Origin: Anaerolineae bacterium
Lineage (GTDB): Bacteria > Chloroflexota > Anaerolineae > Aggregatilineales > Ch27
DNA length: 35,950 nt
Direction: 5' to 3'
Assembly (NCBI GenBank): GCA_013178165.1
Contig: JABLXG010000037.1
Coordinates: 1 to 35,950 of the forward strand
The notes beneath the pieces were generated by a model that saw nothing but the letters and a program-made list of their open reading frames with translations, was not told the origin of the DNA and searched no databases. The translations under genes and the position numbers were made by a program. Shown one piece after another: positions 1 to 7,931 of the stretch. Each line of letters opens with the position of its first letter. The first letter of the stretch is position 1.

Positions 1-197
1 AGTTCTACATCCGCACCATGGACGTCACCGGCACCATCACCCTGCCTGAAGGCGTCGAGATGGTCATGCCCGGCGATAACATCGAGCTGCAGGTCGAACT
101 GATCACCCCCGTCGCCCTCGAACGCGGCTCCAAGTTCGCCATCCGCGAAGGCGGCCTCACCGTCGGCGCCGGTATCATCACCGAGATCCTGGAGTAG
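1..197 (+). CDS. tuf: Elongation factor Tu, C-terminal end (partial)
   Basis: The window opens inside a gene read in frame 3. Its last 64 residues form the C-terminal beta-barrel of EF-Tu: the run [10 protein letters not shown], then [23 protein letters not shown] and the closing [13 protein letters not shown] are hallmark domain III segments. EF-Tu is the GTPase that delivers aminoacyl-tRNA to the ribosome. The stop is TAG at 195-197. It sits directly before rpmG, tRNA-Trp, secE, nusG, rplK and rplA, a widespread bacterial order. The start and the GTPase domain lie outside the window. Confidence 0.97.
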   Translation, partial: FYIRTMDVTGTITLPEGVEMVMPGDNIELQVELITPVALERGSKFAIREGGLTVGAGIITEILE

Positions 198-204
198 TTG
201 TCCC

Positions 205-233
205 TTGCTTTGTACGGTGAGGGGGTTTATACT
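205..233 (+). promoter_or_regulatory. Candidate sigma-70-type promoter for rpmG-trnW-secE
   Basis: TTGCTT at 205-210 and TATACT at 228-233 are separated by exactly 17 bases, close to the housekeeping consensus (TATACT matches five of six). It lies in the 72-base gap between the tuf stop and rpmG and would give the downstream genes a start independent of tuf. A short inverted repeat (GAGGG at 219-223, CCCTC at 234-238) brackets the -10 box. Prediction by eye only. Confidence 0.55.
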
Positions 234-269
234 CCCTCATCGTAGTCGCAGTACCATTAGAGGAAGACC

Positions 270-434
270 ATGGCCAAGAAGGACATTCGCATTGTGGTTA
301 CGCTGGCCTGCACCGAGTGTAAGGAACGTAACTACACAACACAGAAGAATCGTCGCAACGATTCCGGGCGGCTGGAACTTAAGAAGTACTGCTCGCGCTG
401 CCGTACGCATACGTTGCACCGCGAAACCAAGTAG
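270..434 (+). CDS. rpmG: 50S ribosomal protein L33
   Basis: This 54-residue protein has the L33 pattern: [10 protein letters not shown] at the start, a first zinc knuckle CTEC (Cys14, Cys17), the [10 protein letters not shown] segment and a second knuckle CSRC (Cys41, Cys44). With all four cysteines kept, this is the zinc-binding (C+) form. L33 binds the large subunit near the E site. The ATG at 270 has a purine-rich ribosome-binding site (GAGGAAG) about five bases upstream. It is followed 26 bases later by tRNA-Trp, as in many bacteria, so the two are probably co-transcribed. Confidence 0.97.
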   Translation: MAKKDIRIVVTLACTECKERNYTTQKNRRNDSGRLELKKYCSRCRTHTLHRETK

Positions 435-460
435 CGGCGGCTGGCCAACTCATTGAACGT

Positions 461-536
461 AGGGGAGTAGCTCAACTGGCAGAGCAACGGTCTCCAAAAC
501 CGTAGGTTCCGGGTTCGATTCCTGGCTCCCCTGCCA
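461..536 (+). tRNA. trnW: tRNA-Trp (anticodon CCA), CCA end encoded
   Basis: A complete cloverleaf can be drawn. The seven-pair acceptor stem is AGGGGAG (461-467) with CTCCCCT (526-532). The anticodon stem ACGGT/ACCGT encloses the loop CTCCAAA with anticodon CCA. The T-arm is CCGGG TTCGATT CCTGG. The discriminator is G533 and the 3' CCA (534-536) is encoded in the DNA. A tRNA-Trp between rpmG and secE is a common bacterial arrangement. Confidence 0.97.
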
Positions 537-559
537 ATTCCAATGAAGACGTAGTACAT

Positions 560-583
560 GACACCGTCCACTGCGACGGTGTC
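560..583 (+). terminator. Hairpin between tRNA-Trp and secE (weak terminator or processing signal)
   Basis: GACACCGTC (560-568) and GACGGTGTC (575-583) form a perfect nine-pair stem with a six-base loop, 23 bases after the tRNA. Only TTAAA follows, so the U-tract is poor. It could allow partial termination, protect the 3' end of the tRNA precursor, or mark RNase processing. It lies 73 bases before the secE start. Confidence 0.5.
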
Positions 584-656
584 TTAAATGATAGGACTGG
601 CCCCGTCCTTCACTGCTATGGGCCGCGGCAACCAGTTTAGGGAAGGGACACCCGAC

Positions 657-1100
657 ATGACCGTTGACGAGGTCACCAACAGCACCAAAGAAAGTAGCCG
701 GAGCGCCCGGCGTCGGCGTAACCGCGAGATCGCGGCGGCCAAGGACTCCAGCGCTGCTGCGCAGGTCGTGCGCAAGGATCGGCCAGCCCCCGTCCGGCGG
801 GAAGCCCAGGCCGGCAAGGGTAATATCATCACCCGTATCCTGCGGGGCATCGCCAATTACTTCACCACCACCCGCGCCGAAATCCAGAAGGTCACCTGGC
901 CGACCCGTGCGGAAAGCCTGCGCCTCTCCGGGATCGTGCTCGGTGTGACGGTGGTCTCCTCGATCGCGCTGGGCATCCTTGATTTCTTCTATGGCGAACT
1001 GTTCCGTATCGGTTTCAACGCCCCCGTGGTCTTTGGGGTCGTAGCATTAGTCCTGGCCGTGGTCGTCATCGGTGCAACCTGGATCACGCGGCGGACCTAG
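657..1100 (+). CDS. secE: Preprotein translocase subunit SecE
   Basis: SecE clamps SecY in the Sec protein-export channel of the inner membrane. The start is taken at ATG 657, because AGGGAAGGGA lies eight bases upstream and an upstream in-frame start at 588 has no such site. The product is 147 residues: a basic, low-complexity N-terminus (roughly 1-70), then the conserved amphipathic segment with EIQKVTWPTR at about 86-95, then a membrane helix (about 98-120). A second hydrophobic stretch (about 122-143) follows, so the protein may have two membrane segments instead of the single one of minimal SecE. It lies upstream of nusG, the usual neighbour. Confidence 0.93.
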   Translation: MTVDEVTNSTKESSRSARRRRNREIAAAKDSSAAAQVVRKDRPAPVRREAQAGKGNIITRILRGIANYFTTTRAEIQKVTWPTRAESLRLSGIVLGVTVVSSIALGILDFFYGELFRIGFNAPVVFGVVALVLAVVVIGATWITRRT

Positions 1101-1130
1101 TGGCCCTGACCGGCCAAATGAGTGTGTTTT

Positions 1131-1808
1131 ATGACTGACAACGACGGAATCGACTTCGATCCAGAACCCATCTATCTTGACGAGCCCGAAGAGGACAGCG
1201 GGGCTGACGAAGCTGCCGTCGAGCCAGAGGAACAACATGCCGGTCCCGACTCCGGTGTCCCTCAGGATGCCGAGGCGGCGACTGACGAGCGTCAATGGTA
1301 CGTGGTGCACTGCTACAGCGGCTACGAGAATAAGGTTCGCCACTCCATTGAGCAGCGCATCGAAAGCATGGGTATGCAGGATCGCATCTTTGATGTGGTC
1401 GTGCCCACCGAAGAGGAAATCGAGGTCCGGGATGGCAAGCGCCGTACCGTCGAGCGCCGGGTCTTCCCCGGCTACATCCTGGTCCAGATGATCATGGACG
1501 AAGATTCATGGTACATGGTGCGTAACACGCCCGGCGTGACCGGCTTTGTTGGCATGGGCAACGAACCCACCCCGCTTCGTCCGGAAGAAGTCGCCCAGAT
1601 CATGCGGCGCATGGAATCGGAAGCGCCCAAGGTTAAGATCGCCTTCAAGGTCGGTCAGCGTGTGCGGATCATCGACGGCCCCTTCAACGATTTCGTCGGG
1701 ACAGTCGGTGACGTGGATATGGAACGGCATAAAGTCCGGGTCATGGTGAACTTCTTCGGTCGCGAGACCCCCGTTGAACTGGACTTTCTGCAGGTAGAAA
1801 AGGCATAA
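1131..1808 (+). CDS. nusG: Transcription termination/antitermination factor NusG
   Basis: NusG binds RNA polymerase and couples transcription to Rho or the ribosome. The product is 225 residues from ATG 1131. A GTG at 1122 is in frame but less likely, and neither start has a strong ribosome-binding site. An acidic extension of about 50 residues precedes the NGN domain, which begins at [11 protein letters not shown] and includes the conserved [12 protein letters not shown] and [12 protein letters not shown] segments. The KOW domain closes the protein, with [12 protein letters not shown] and [14 protein letters not shown]. It starts 30 bases after secE and ends 13 bases before rplK, so one transcript is likely. 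Confidence 0.96.
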   Translation: MTDNDGIDFDPEPIYLDEPEEDSGADEAAVEPEEQHAGPDSGVPQDAEAATDERQWYVVHCYSGYENKVRHSIEQRIESMGMQDRIFDVVVPTEEEIEVRDGKRRTVERRVFPGYILVQMIMDEDSWYMVRNTPGVTGFVGMGNEPTPLRPEEVAQIMRRMESEAPKVKIAFKVGQRVRIIDGPFNDFVGTVGDVDMERHKVRVMVNFFGRETPVELDFLQVEKA

Positions 1809-1821
1809 GGAACCCCAAGTC

Positions 1822-2247
1822 ATGGCCAAAAAAGTCAAAGCTGTCGTCACCCTGCAAATTGCTGCTGGCAAGGCCAACCCGGCCCCGCCTATTGGCCCGG
1901 CCCTGGCCCAGCATGGCATCAACCTGATGGCGTTCTGCAAGGAATACAACGCCAAGACCAGCAACCGCATCGGCGAGATCATCCCGGCGGAAATCACCAT
2001 CTATCAGGACGGCTCATTCCGCTTCAATCTCAAAAGCCCGCCCACAGCCTTCCTGATCCGCCGCGCCGCCGGTCTTGAAAAGGGATCGTCCCGTCCCAAT
2101 ACGGACAAGGTCGGCACGATCACCAGGGCGCAACTGCGCGAGATCGCCGAGATCAAGCTCAAGGACCTGAACGCCATCAATATCGAAGGCGCGATGGCCC
2201 AGATCGAAGGCACCGCCCGTAGCATGGGTGTCAAAATCGTCGACTGA
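1822..2247 (+). CDS. rplK: 50S ribosomal protein L11
   Basis: L11 binds the GTPase-associated region of 23S rRNA. The 141-residue protein has the full family length and typical segments: [19 protein letters not shown] at the N-terminus, [23 protein letters not shown], the linker [13 protein letters not shown] and the C-terminal RNA-binding part ending [13 protein letters not shown]. An AAGGAA site lies about ten bases before the ATG. It follows nusG by 13 bases; rplA follows after a structured 148-base gap. Confidence 0.97.
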   Translation: MAKKVKAVVTLQIAAGKANPAPPIGPALAQHGINLMAFCKEYNAKTSNRIGEIIPAEITIYQDGSFRFNLKSPPTAFLIRRAAGLEKGSSRPNTDKVGTITRAQLREIAEIKLKDLNAINIEGAMAQIEGTARSMGVKIVD

Positions 2248-2348
2248 CCGCACTCGGTTAGCTCATCTATCCGTCAAATGGCCGGTCAGGGAAAGCCCCT
2301 CGCCTGAGGCCCCCGTACGGACTTTGCGGGTAGATTTTTATCCGTTGA

Positions 2349-2382
2349 TGTGGGAGGAGCCACCGGCTCCAACAGCACCACA
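2349..2382 (+). promoter_or_regulatory. Candidate L1-binding autoregulatory hairpin before rplA
   Basis: In the rplK-rplA gap, TGTGG (2349-2353) pairs with CCACA (2378-2382) and GGAGCC (2356-2361) pairs with GGCTCC (2365-2370). The two helices are separated by an asymmetric internal loop (GA against AACAGCA). Two short helices with an asymmetric loop are what L1 recognises in 23S rRNA and in its own mRNA. The structure ends immediately before the rplA ribosome-binding site (AGGAG at 2382-2386), so bound L1 could block translation. Another small inverted repeat (TCAGG 2286-2290, CCTGA 2303-2307) lies upstream. The regulatory role is inferred. Confidence 0.5.
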
Positions 2383-2395
2383 GGAGTAAACCATC

Positions 2396-3112
2396 ATGGC
2401 CAAGCACGGCAAACGTTACATCGGGGCGCTCAAGCAAATCGATCGCTCCAAGCTTTACTCGCCAGAAGAAGCGGTCCGCCTGGTGAAGGAACTGGCCACC
2501 GCTAAATTCGACGAGACCATCGAGATGCACTTCCGCCTGGGGGTCGACCCGCGCCACGCCGACCAGCAACTGCGCGGCACAGTCGTCCTGCCGCATGGCC
2601 TGGGCAAGGAAGTCCGCATCCTGGTTTTTGCGGAAGGCGAAGCCGCACGAATCGCCCAGGAAGCCGGGGCCGATATCATCGCCGATGACGAGATCATCAA
2701 CAAGATCAACGATGGCTGGGTCGAATTCGATGTCGCCCTGGCTGTACCGGAGATGATGCGCAAGATCGGCAAGCTGGGTCGTGTCCTGGGGCGCCGTGGC
2801 CTGATGCCCAGCCCCAAATCCGGCACACTGGTGCAGCCGGAAGACCTGCCGCAGGCCATCCGGGAAGCCCGCGCTGGCCGCGTCGAATTCCGCAACGACC
2901 GCACCGCCAATGTCCATGTGCCCATCGGCAAAGCCAGCTTTGAGTACCAGAAGCTTTACGAGAACATGGTGACGATGCTGGACGCCATTCGCCGCAACAA
3001 GCCCAGCGGTGTCAAGGGTACTTACATCAAGCGCATCGTGATCACGTCAACCATGGGGCCAGGCATCCGCATTGACCCGGTGGCGGCGATGGATCTCCGC
3101 CCGGCAGAGTAA
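2396..3112 (+). CDS. rplA: 50S ribosomal protein L1
   Basis: L1 forms the mobile stalk of the large subunit at the E site and represses its own mRNA in many bacteria. The 238-residue protein is full length: [14 protein letters not shown] at the start, the [25 protein letters not shown] segment, the characteristic [17 protein letters not shown] loop (about 136-152) and [16 protein letters not shown] near the end. The ATG at 2396 follows AGGAG at a suitable distance. It is the last gene of this plus-strand cluster. rplJ and rplL, which often follow, are replaced by a strong terminator. Confidence 0.97.
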   Translation: MAKHGKRYIGALKQIDRSKLYSPEEAVRLVKELATAKFDETIEMHFRLGVDPRHADQQLRGTVVLPHGLGKEVRILVFAEGEAARIAQEAGADIIADDEIINKINDGWVEFDVALAVPEMMRKIGKLGRVLGRRGLMPSPKSGTLVQPEDLPQAIREARAGRVEFRNDRTANVHVPIGKASFEYQKLYENMVTMLDAIRRNKPSGVKGTYIKRIVITSTMGPGIRIDPVAAMDLRPAE

Positions 3113-3134
3113 ACCCTGCAATCGGCCAGACCAG

Positions 3135-3167
3135 AACCGGAGCTACACCTGTGGCTCCGGTTTTTTT
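3135..3167 (+). terminator. Intrinsic terminator after rplA
   Basis: AACCGGAGC (3135-3143) pairs with GCTCCGGTT (3154-3162). The stem extends through a U-G pair and two further pairs to an ACCT tetraloop, and is followed by seven T residues (3161-3167). This is a textbook factor-independent terminator closing the ribosomal protein operon. It also lies just beyond the 3' end of the convergent ogt gene. Confidence 0.92.
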
Positions 3168-3187
3168 GTTGTGCGTCCCCCAGCACA

Positions 3188-3685
3188 TCACAGCGCGCCC
3201 TCAAAGGCCAGCAACCAGCGCTTGGTGGGCAGGCCATTCCCACTGCCATACCCGCGCAGGCTACCATCCCGCCCCACCAGCCGGTGACACGGCACAATCA
3301 GAGGCAACGGATTGCGGGCGTTGGCCGCGCCAACCGCCCGCGCCGTACCCGGACGGCCAAGTTGCCGGGCAAGCTCGCTATAGGTACGTACCTGCCCGGC
3401 GGGAATGGCCAGCACGGCCTGCCAGACTGCCTGCTGGAATGCTGTCCCGCCGCTGAGGTCCAGCCCCAGGGGGAAGGTCTCTCGCTCGCCGGCAAAGTAT
3501 GCCGCCACCCAGGCCAGCACAGGAGCCAGCGCCCGGCGATCGCGCTGAACCTCCGCCGCCTTCAGCCCGGCCAGGAACAGCTCAACCGATCCCCCCAGTT
3601 CAGATCGCCAGACTCCCAGCGCCGTCTGCGCCGCACAAAACGGCCCAAGCGGCGTCATGATCATGTCCCAGCGCACGATGCCCAT
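3188..3685 (-). CDS. ogt: Methylated-DNA--[protein]-cysteine S-methyltransferase
   Basis: This suicide repair protein transfers alkyl groups from O6-alkylguanine to its own cysteine. The 165-residue product has the active-site motif LIVPCHRLVG (Cys133), the preceding recognition segment with the arginine finger (RAVGAANARNP, about 116-126) and the AGQVRTYSELAR helix-turn-helix entry. The length fits a single-domain Ogt without the Ada sensor. The ATG is at 3685; the stop is 75 bases from the rplA stop on the other strand. Only about 45 bases separate its start from the left end of the insertion sequence, so its original promoter region may have been displaced. Confidence 0.93.
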   Translation of the reverse strand: MGIVRWDMIMTPLGPFCAAQTALGVWRSELGGSVELFLAGLKAAEVQRDRRALAPVLAWVAAYFAGERETFPLGLDLSGGTAFQQAVWQAVLAIPAGQVRTYSELARQLGRPGTARAVGAANARNPLPLIVPCHRLVGRDGSLRGYGSGNGLPTKRWLLAFEGAL

Positions 3686-3730
3686 CGTCGTCGCCGACCT
3701 CCCTGCCCCGGTAGCAGCCTGAGGCGCAGT

Positions 3731-3752
3731 ATTCTCAATAGAAATGCGACTC
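3731..3752 (+). repeat. Left terminal inverted repeat of the IS481-type element
   Basis: ATTCTC, ten variable bases and then AAATGCGACTC when read with the adjoining base at 3742. The reverse complement recurs at 4646-4669 with a spacer changed by a few bases. The eleven-base inner block matches perfectly. Confidence 0.75.
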
Positions 3753-3807
3753 CGTGATAAAGTTGTTGTGGTTGCGAGACAACCAACCCAATCACAGGAG
3801 CCGCACG

Positions 3808-4663
3808 ATGGACACTATAACACAGATTCAGGTGGCATGGGAATTGAAGAAAGCCGGGCATAGGGCGGATGAGATTGCTGAGCAGCTGGGGAAGCATCGG
3901 GCGACGATCTATCGCTGGCTCAAAGGCATTCGGATGCGGGGCATTCGGGGCTATGTGGCCTATTTCAAGCAGGCGAAGAAAGGACGCCGAGTCGCAAGAC
4001 GCCGGGCTATGTGGTGCAGCGGGTATTGAGTATCCGGCGGGAGTATCGCGACTGCTGCGGGGAGAAGGTCGTGTACGTGCTGGCGCAGGAAGGCATTGAC
4101 CTCAGCCGCAGCACGGTCTATCGCATTCTCAAGCGCCATCTGGTCTTACGCAAGCATCACCGCCAGCCCGAGGGTGCGCCGGTGCAGCGTGCCACCGGAC
4201 CGCGCCAGGTGGTGCAGGTCGATACCGTCAACCTGGGGGAGGTGTACGCCTACACGGCGATTGACACCTTCACCCGCGAAGCGGCGATTGTCATGCGCCC
4301 CTCCTTACAGGCCGCCGATGGCCGGGTTGCCCTGGAGCAGTTGATGGCGGTATTCGGGCGCGTGTCCCTCCTGCAAACCGATGGCGGGTCAGAATTCAAA
4401 GCCGAGTGCGCTGAGGGCATGCATCGCTGGGCGGATCAGCATCGTATCGCGCGGGCTTACAAGAAGAACGAACAGGCTTTCATTGAAGCCTTCAACGGCA
4501 CGCTGCGCCGTGAGGAGTTTGGCGCTCTCAAGTTCCGGGGCGATGAATGGAGCTGGCCCAGCAGTACGCCGATGCTTTTCTCGACTACTATCACCACCGG
4601 CGCCCGCATCTCTCACTCGACATGCTCACGCCCGCTCGTTTCGCTGAGTCGCATTTGCCTTGA
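3808..4663 (+). pseudogene. IS481-family transposase, broken by two frameshifts
   Basis: Joined across three frames, the protein has an N-terminal helix-turn-helix (from MDTITQIQVAWELKKAGH, with [16 protein letters not shown]) and then a DDE integrase core: [10 protein letters not shown] (first Asp), [11 protein letters not shown] (second Asp) and [18 protein letters not shown] (Glu). It ends [27 protein letters not shown]. The reading frame shifts by -1 near 3988-3992 (after AKKGRR) and again near 4549-4552 (after GDEW). No typical slippery heptamer is visible at either site, so single-base losses or sequencing errors are more likely than programmed frameshifting. The catalytic residues themselves remain. 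Confidence 0.85.
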
Positions 4664-4669
4664 GAGAAT
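4646..4669 (-). repeat. Right terminal inverted repeat of the IS481-type element
   Basis: GAGTCGCATTT (4646-4656) and GAGAAT (4664-4669) are the reverse complements of the left-end blocks. The last transposase codons and its TGA (4661-4663) overlap this repeat. Confidence 0.75.
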
Positions 4670-4677
4670 GCGGAGGC

Positions 4678-4706
4678 TTGAGCACGCCTGTCGTTTGTGT
4701 TATCCT
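4678..4706 (+). promoter_or_regulatory. Candidate aspS promoter just outside the insertion sequence
   Basis: TTGAGC (4678-4683) and TATCCT (4701-4706) are 17 bases apart. They lie only nine bases beyond the right end of the insertion sequence and about 50 bases before the aspS start. Each box matches four of six consensus bases. Confidence 0.4.
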
Positions 4707-4757
4707 CACCAGCATTGTGCCTGTCATCACGTTCGAGTTGTACTCCGGAATCAGACT

Positions 4758-6548
4758 ATGCTCAAGACACACACGTGCGGCGAGCTTCGCGCTGAACATG
4801 CTGGCCAGACGGTCACCCTGGCCGGCTGGGTCAACCGCCGCCGCGACCAGGGCGGGCTGATCTTCATTGACCTGCGTGACCGCTGGGGGATCACCCAGGT
4901 GACGATTGACCAGGCTACAGCGCCGGAGGCCCACGCGATCGCCGATCAGGTTCGCAGCGAGTATGTCATCCAGGTCACCGGCACGGTCCGCCTCCGCCCG
5001 GCAGGGATGGAAAACCCCGCCATGGACACCGGCGAGATCGAGGTTGAGGCCAGCGCCATGGTCATCCTCAACCCGGCCAAAACCACACCTTTCCTGATCT
5101 ACAGCGATGACAAGCTGGATGAAGCGCTGCGGCTCAAATATCGTTATCTCGATCTGCGGCGCCAGCGGATGCAGCGCAACATCATCCTGCGCCACCGCGT
5201 GGTCAAGTACATCCGCGACTTCCTGGATCGCAAGGGATTTGTCGAGATCGAAACGCCGATCCTGTTCAAAACCACACCGGAAGGCGCACGCGACTACCTG
5301 GTGCCCAGCCGTGTGCATCCCGGCCAGTTTTACGCCCTGCCCCAGAGCCCCCAGCAGCTCAAGCAGTTGTTGATGGTAGCCGGCTATGAGCGCTACTTCC
5401 AGATCGCCCGTTGCTTCCGCGACGAAGATCAGCGTGGCGACCGTCAGCCGGAGTTCACCCAGCTTGACCTGGAAATGAGCTTCGTAGAACGCGAAGACAT
5501 CATGGCTCTGATCGAGGAGATGATGACCGGTATCGTGGAACAGGTCTCCGATCGCCAGCTGGTCACCAAGCCCTTCCCACGCATCAAGCACCACGACGCG
5601 CTGGAGAAGTACGGCTCCGACAAACCCGACCTGCGCTATAACCTCGAATGGGTTGACATTAGCGCCCTGGCCGCTGCCAGCAGCTTTGGCGTATTTCAGG
5701 AGAGTGTGCGGGCCGGGAACAAGGTTAAGGCGATGCGCGTACCGGGCGGTGCGGCTGGCCAGAGCAACACCCAGCTCAAGAAGCTGCACCAGGAACTGGA
5801 AGCGCTGGCCCGCGACAAAGGGGCCAAAGGTCTGGCCTGGCTGGCCCCGGCTGAAGACCCCGGCGGCGAGCCGCGTGGGTCAATCGCCCGCTTCTTCAGC
5901 CCTGAGCAGGCAGCGGCCCTGTTCGCGCAACTTGAAGCCGCGCCGGGCGACCTGATCCTGTTCGTGACGGATACCCCGGCCATTATCTACGCGGTGCAGG
6001 ACGCAATCCGGCGCGATGTAGCGGAACGGATGGGCCTGGCCGACCCGCGCCAGATCGCTTTTGGCTGGATCATCGACTTCCCGCTCTTTGAGTGGAACGC
6101 CGAAGAAAACCGCTGGGACCCCTCCCACCATCTATTCACAGCACCGATGCCTGAAGACCTGCCCCTACTGGATACCGATCCTGGCCGGGCGCGCGGCCAG
6201 CAGTACGATCTGTGCTGCAACGGCTACGAAGTCGCCGGGGGGAGCATCCGTATTCACCGCCGCGAGGTCCAGGAAAAGATCTTCGGGCTGATCGGCCTTG
6301 ACCTGACTGTGGCCCGTGAGCGCTTCGGCCACATGCTGGAAGCCTTCGAGTATGGCACGCCGCCACATGGCGGCATCGCTCCTGGCATCGATCGACTGGT
6401 CATGCTGCTGGCTGGCGAGGCCAACATCCGTGAGGTGATGGCTTTCCCCAAGAGCCAGCAGGCCGCTGACCTGATGGCGGGTGCGCCCTCCCCTGTTGAG
6501 CCAAAGCAACTGGAGGAACTGCACATCTGCCTGCTCAACAACGCCTGA
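4758..6548 (+). CDS. aspS: Aspartate--tRNA ligase
   Basis: A class II synthetase that charges tRNA-Asp (or tRNA-Asp and tRNA-Asn in the non-discriminating form). From ATG 4758 it has 596 residues, the normal bacterial length. The N-terminal OB fold contains [22 protein letters not shown]. Class II motif 2 appears in [25 protein letters not shown], the bacterial GAD insertion lies in the middle, and motif 3 is [13 protein letters not shown] near the end. The open frame continues upstream without a stop into the transposase remnant, but homology begins exactly at [11 protein letters not shown], so the longer frame is spurious. Whether it is discriminating cannot be told by eye; gatCAB is not in the window. 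Confidence 0.96.
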   Translation: MLKTHTCGELRAEHAGQTVTLAGWVNRRRDQGGLIFIDLRDRWGITQVTIDQATAPEAHAIADQVRSEYVIQVTGTVRLRPAGMENPAMDTGEIEVEASAMVILNPAKTTPFLIYSDDKLDEALRLKYRYLDLRRQRMQRNIILRHRVVKYIRDFLDRKGFVEIETPILFKTTPEGARDYLVPSRVHPGQFYALPQSPQQLKQLLMVAGYERYFQIARCFRDEDQRGDRQPEFTQLDLEMSFVEREDIMALIEEMMTGIVEQVSDRQLVTKPFPRIKHHDALEKYGSDKPDLRYNLEWVDISALAAASSFGVFQESVRAGNKVKAMRVPGGAAGQSNTQLKKLHQELEALARDKGAKGLAWLAPAEDPGGEPRGSIARFFSPEQAAALFAQLEAAPGDLILFVTDTPAIIYAVQDAIRRDVAERMGLADPRQIAFGWIIDFPLFEWNAEENRWDPSHHLFTAPMPEDLPLLDTDPGRARGQQYDLCCNGYEVAGGSIRIHRREVQEKIFGLIGLDLTVARERFGHMLEAFEYGTPPHGGIAPGIDRLVMLLAGEANIREVMAFPKSQQAADLMAGAPSPVEPKQLEELHICLLNNA

Positions 6549-6565
6549 GTGCGATTTGATTATCC

Positions 6566-6604
6566 GGACGGTGGCCCCCTGCAGTTGTGCCACCGTCCTT
6601 GTTT
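6566..6604 (+). terminator. Intrinsic terminator after aspS
   Basis: GGACGGTGGC (6566-6575) pairs perfectly with GCCACCGTCC (6589-6598) around a 13-base loop, followed by TTGTTT. It starts 18 bases after the aspS stop. Confidence 0.75.
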
Positions 6605-6663
6605 GAGGTCTGACCCTCATAGCGCCTGACCCAGCCAGCAGCCAGACCTCTGATCTGAGAGGT
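6605..6663 (+). promoter_or_regulatory. coaBC leader with mutually exclusive hairpins (possible expression switch)
   Basis: GAGGTCTG (6605-6612) can pair with CAGACCTC (6643-6650). An overlapping element, ACCTCT (6646-6651), can instead pair with AGAGGT (6658-6663), which contains the coaBC ribosome-binding site (GAGAGG, 6657-6662, six bases before the ATG). One fold would hide the ribosome-binding site and the other would free it. No protein or ligand is known to me for this leader. It works only if transcription starts before 6605, possibly by read-through of the aspS terminator. Confidence 0.3.
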
Positions 6664-6668
6664 AGCTT

Positions 6669-7922
6669 ATGGTCCGCGAGAACATCACCGTTCTGGAAAA
6701 CAAGCATATCCTGCTGGGAGTCACCGGCAGTATTGCCGTCTACAAGGCTGTCGACCTGGCCAGCAAGTTGACCCAGGCAGGCGCCCATGTGACCGTGATC
6801 ATGACGAAAGCCGCCCAGCGCTTCGTCAGCCCGCTCACTTTTGAATCGGTCACCGGACACCCGGCCTATACGGATTTGTGGCGCTCCGGCAGCGGCGAAT
6901 TGCCCACCCACATCACCCACATCGGCCTGGGCGAAGATACCGACCTGCTCGTTATTGCCCCGGCAACCGCCAATACGCTGGCCAAGCTGGCCACTGGCCT
7001 GGCTGATGATCTGCTGTCCATCACCGTGCTGGCCGCCCGGTGCCCGGTCATCATCGCCCCGGCAATGGATGGCGCCATGTACGAGCATCCCGCTACCCAG
7101 AGCAACCTGGCGACCCTGCGCGGGCGGGACATCATCCTGGTGGATCCGGAAGAAGGACGTTTCGCCTCCGGGATGGTTGGCCGCGGGCGGCTGCCGGAAA
7201 CTCCAACCCTGATGGGCCACATCCGGCGTGTGCTTGGCCGCCAGGGCAGCCTGCGCGGTCGGCGAGTCATCGTCACTGCCGGAGGGACACAGGAAGCGCT
7301 CGACCCGGTGCGTTACCTGACCAACCGCTCAACAGGTAAGCAGGGCTACGCCCTGGCCCAGGCTGCCCTGGACGCCGGCGCGGACGTGACCCTGATCAGC
7401 GCGACGGGTACCCTGCCCACCCCCATCGGCGCGACGCTGGTGCCGGTCACCTCTGCCCAGGAGATGCTGGCTGCTGTGGAAGCCAATCTATCCGGCGCAG
7501 ATGTGTTGATCATGGCCGCCGCTGTTGCCGACTTCCGGCCCGCAATCATCGCCGAGCGCAAGATCAAAAAGGGCGCCGACGAAAACCAGAAGCTAACCAT
7601 CGAACTGGTGCGCAACCCAGACATCCTGCTAACGGTGAAACGCCTCCGCCAGGAAACCGGCTGGCCGCGCGTGACCATCGGTTTTGCCGCAGAAAGCGAA
7701 GATCTGGAGGAAAACGCCCGTGCCAAGCTGGAAGCCAAAGGGCTGGACCTGATCGTGGCCAATGACATCACCGCCGCTGATGCCGGATTTGCAGCCGATA
7801 CCAACCGCGTGATCCTGCTGGATCGGCGGGGCCGCCGCCAGGCGCTGGAACTGGCCAGCAAGATGCGCATCAGCGAAGCCATCATCAGCCGGGCGGCGGC
7901 GCTCCTGGGTCGGGAAGCGTAA
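6669..7922 (+). CDS. coaBC: Bifunctional phosphopantothenoylcysteine decarboxylase / phosphopantothenate--cysteine ligase
   Basis: Catalyses two successive steps of coenzyme A synthesis. The 417-residue protein has the usual fused order. The N-terminal flavin-dependent CoaC half (about 10-190) has LLGVTGSIAVYKAVDL, the THITHIGLGEDTDLLVIAPATANT segment containing the active-site histidine, APAMDGAMYEHPA and the substrate-flap-like RFASGMVGRGRL. The CoaB ligase half (about 195-417) has VTAGGTQEALDPVRYLTNRSTG, AAAVADFRP and KIKKG. The ATG at 6669 has GAGAGG six bases upstream. It converges with coaX, the pathway's first enzyme, nine bases away, so two CoA genes lie end to end. Confidence 0.95.
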   Translation: MVRENITVLENKHILLGVTGSIAVYKAVDLASKLTQAGAHVTVIMTKAAQRFVSPLTFESVTGHPAYTDLWRSGSGELPTHITHIGLGEDTDLLVIAPATANTLAKLATGLADDLLSITVLAARCPVIIAPAMDGAMYEHPATQSNLATLRGRDIILVDPEEGRFASGMVGRGRLPETPTLMGHIRRVLGRQGSLRGRRVIVTAGGTQEALDPVRYLTNRSTGKQGYALAQAALDAGADVTLISATGTLPTPIGATLVPVTSAQEMLAAVEANLSGADVLIMAAAVADFRPAIIAERKIKKGADENQKLTIELVRNPDILLTVKRLRQETGWPRVTIGFAAESEDLEENARAKLEAKGLDLIVANDITAADAGFAADTNRVILLDRRGRRQALELASKMRISEAIISRAAALLGREA

Positions 7923-7931
7923 AGCGCGGCG

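Larger units (their letters stand above)
3731..4669 (+). mobile_element. Insertion sequence of IS481 type, degenerate
   Basis: A transposase remnant (3808-4663) is bracketed by imperfect terminal inverted repeats. The left end has ATTCTC (3731-3736) and AAATGCGACTC (3742-3752). The right end carries the complement, GAGTCGCATTT (4646-4656) and GAGAAT (4664-4669). The transposase stop falls inside the right repeat. The element lies between ogt and aspS. I see no convincing target-site duplication; outer bases may extend the boundaries by one to three positions. The two transposase frameshifts suggest it no longer moves by itself. Confidence 0.8.

Noticed and set aside
588..656. Upstream start for secE at 588
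   Set aside because: No ribosome-binding site there and no family similarity; ATG 657 has a strong site.
3985..3992. Programmed -1 frameshift in the transposase
   Set aside because: No slippery heptamer in the required phase is visible at either shift, and IS481 transposases normally use one frame; loss of single bases is simpler.
4626..5789. A 387-residue open frame on the minus strand
   Set aside because: Opposite aspS, with no recognisable motifs.
4011..6548. A single 845-residue protein joining transposase and AspRS
   Set aside because: Two unrelated protein parts share a frame by chance; the terminal repeat, a promoter candidate and the normal AspRS start lie between them.
6165..7220. 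A 351-residue open frame on the minus strand
   Set aside because: It runs across the antisense of aspS and coaBC including a terminator; composition is that of a shadow frame.
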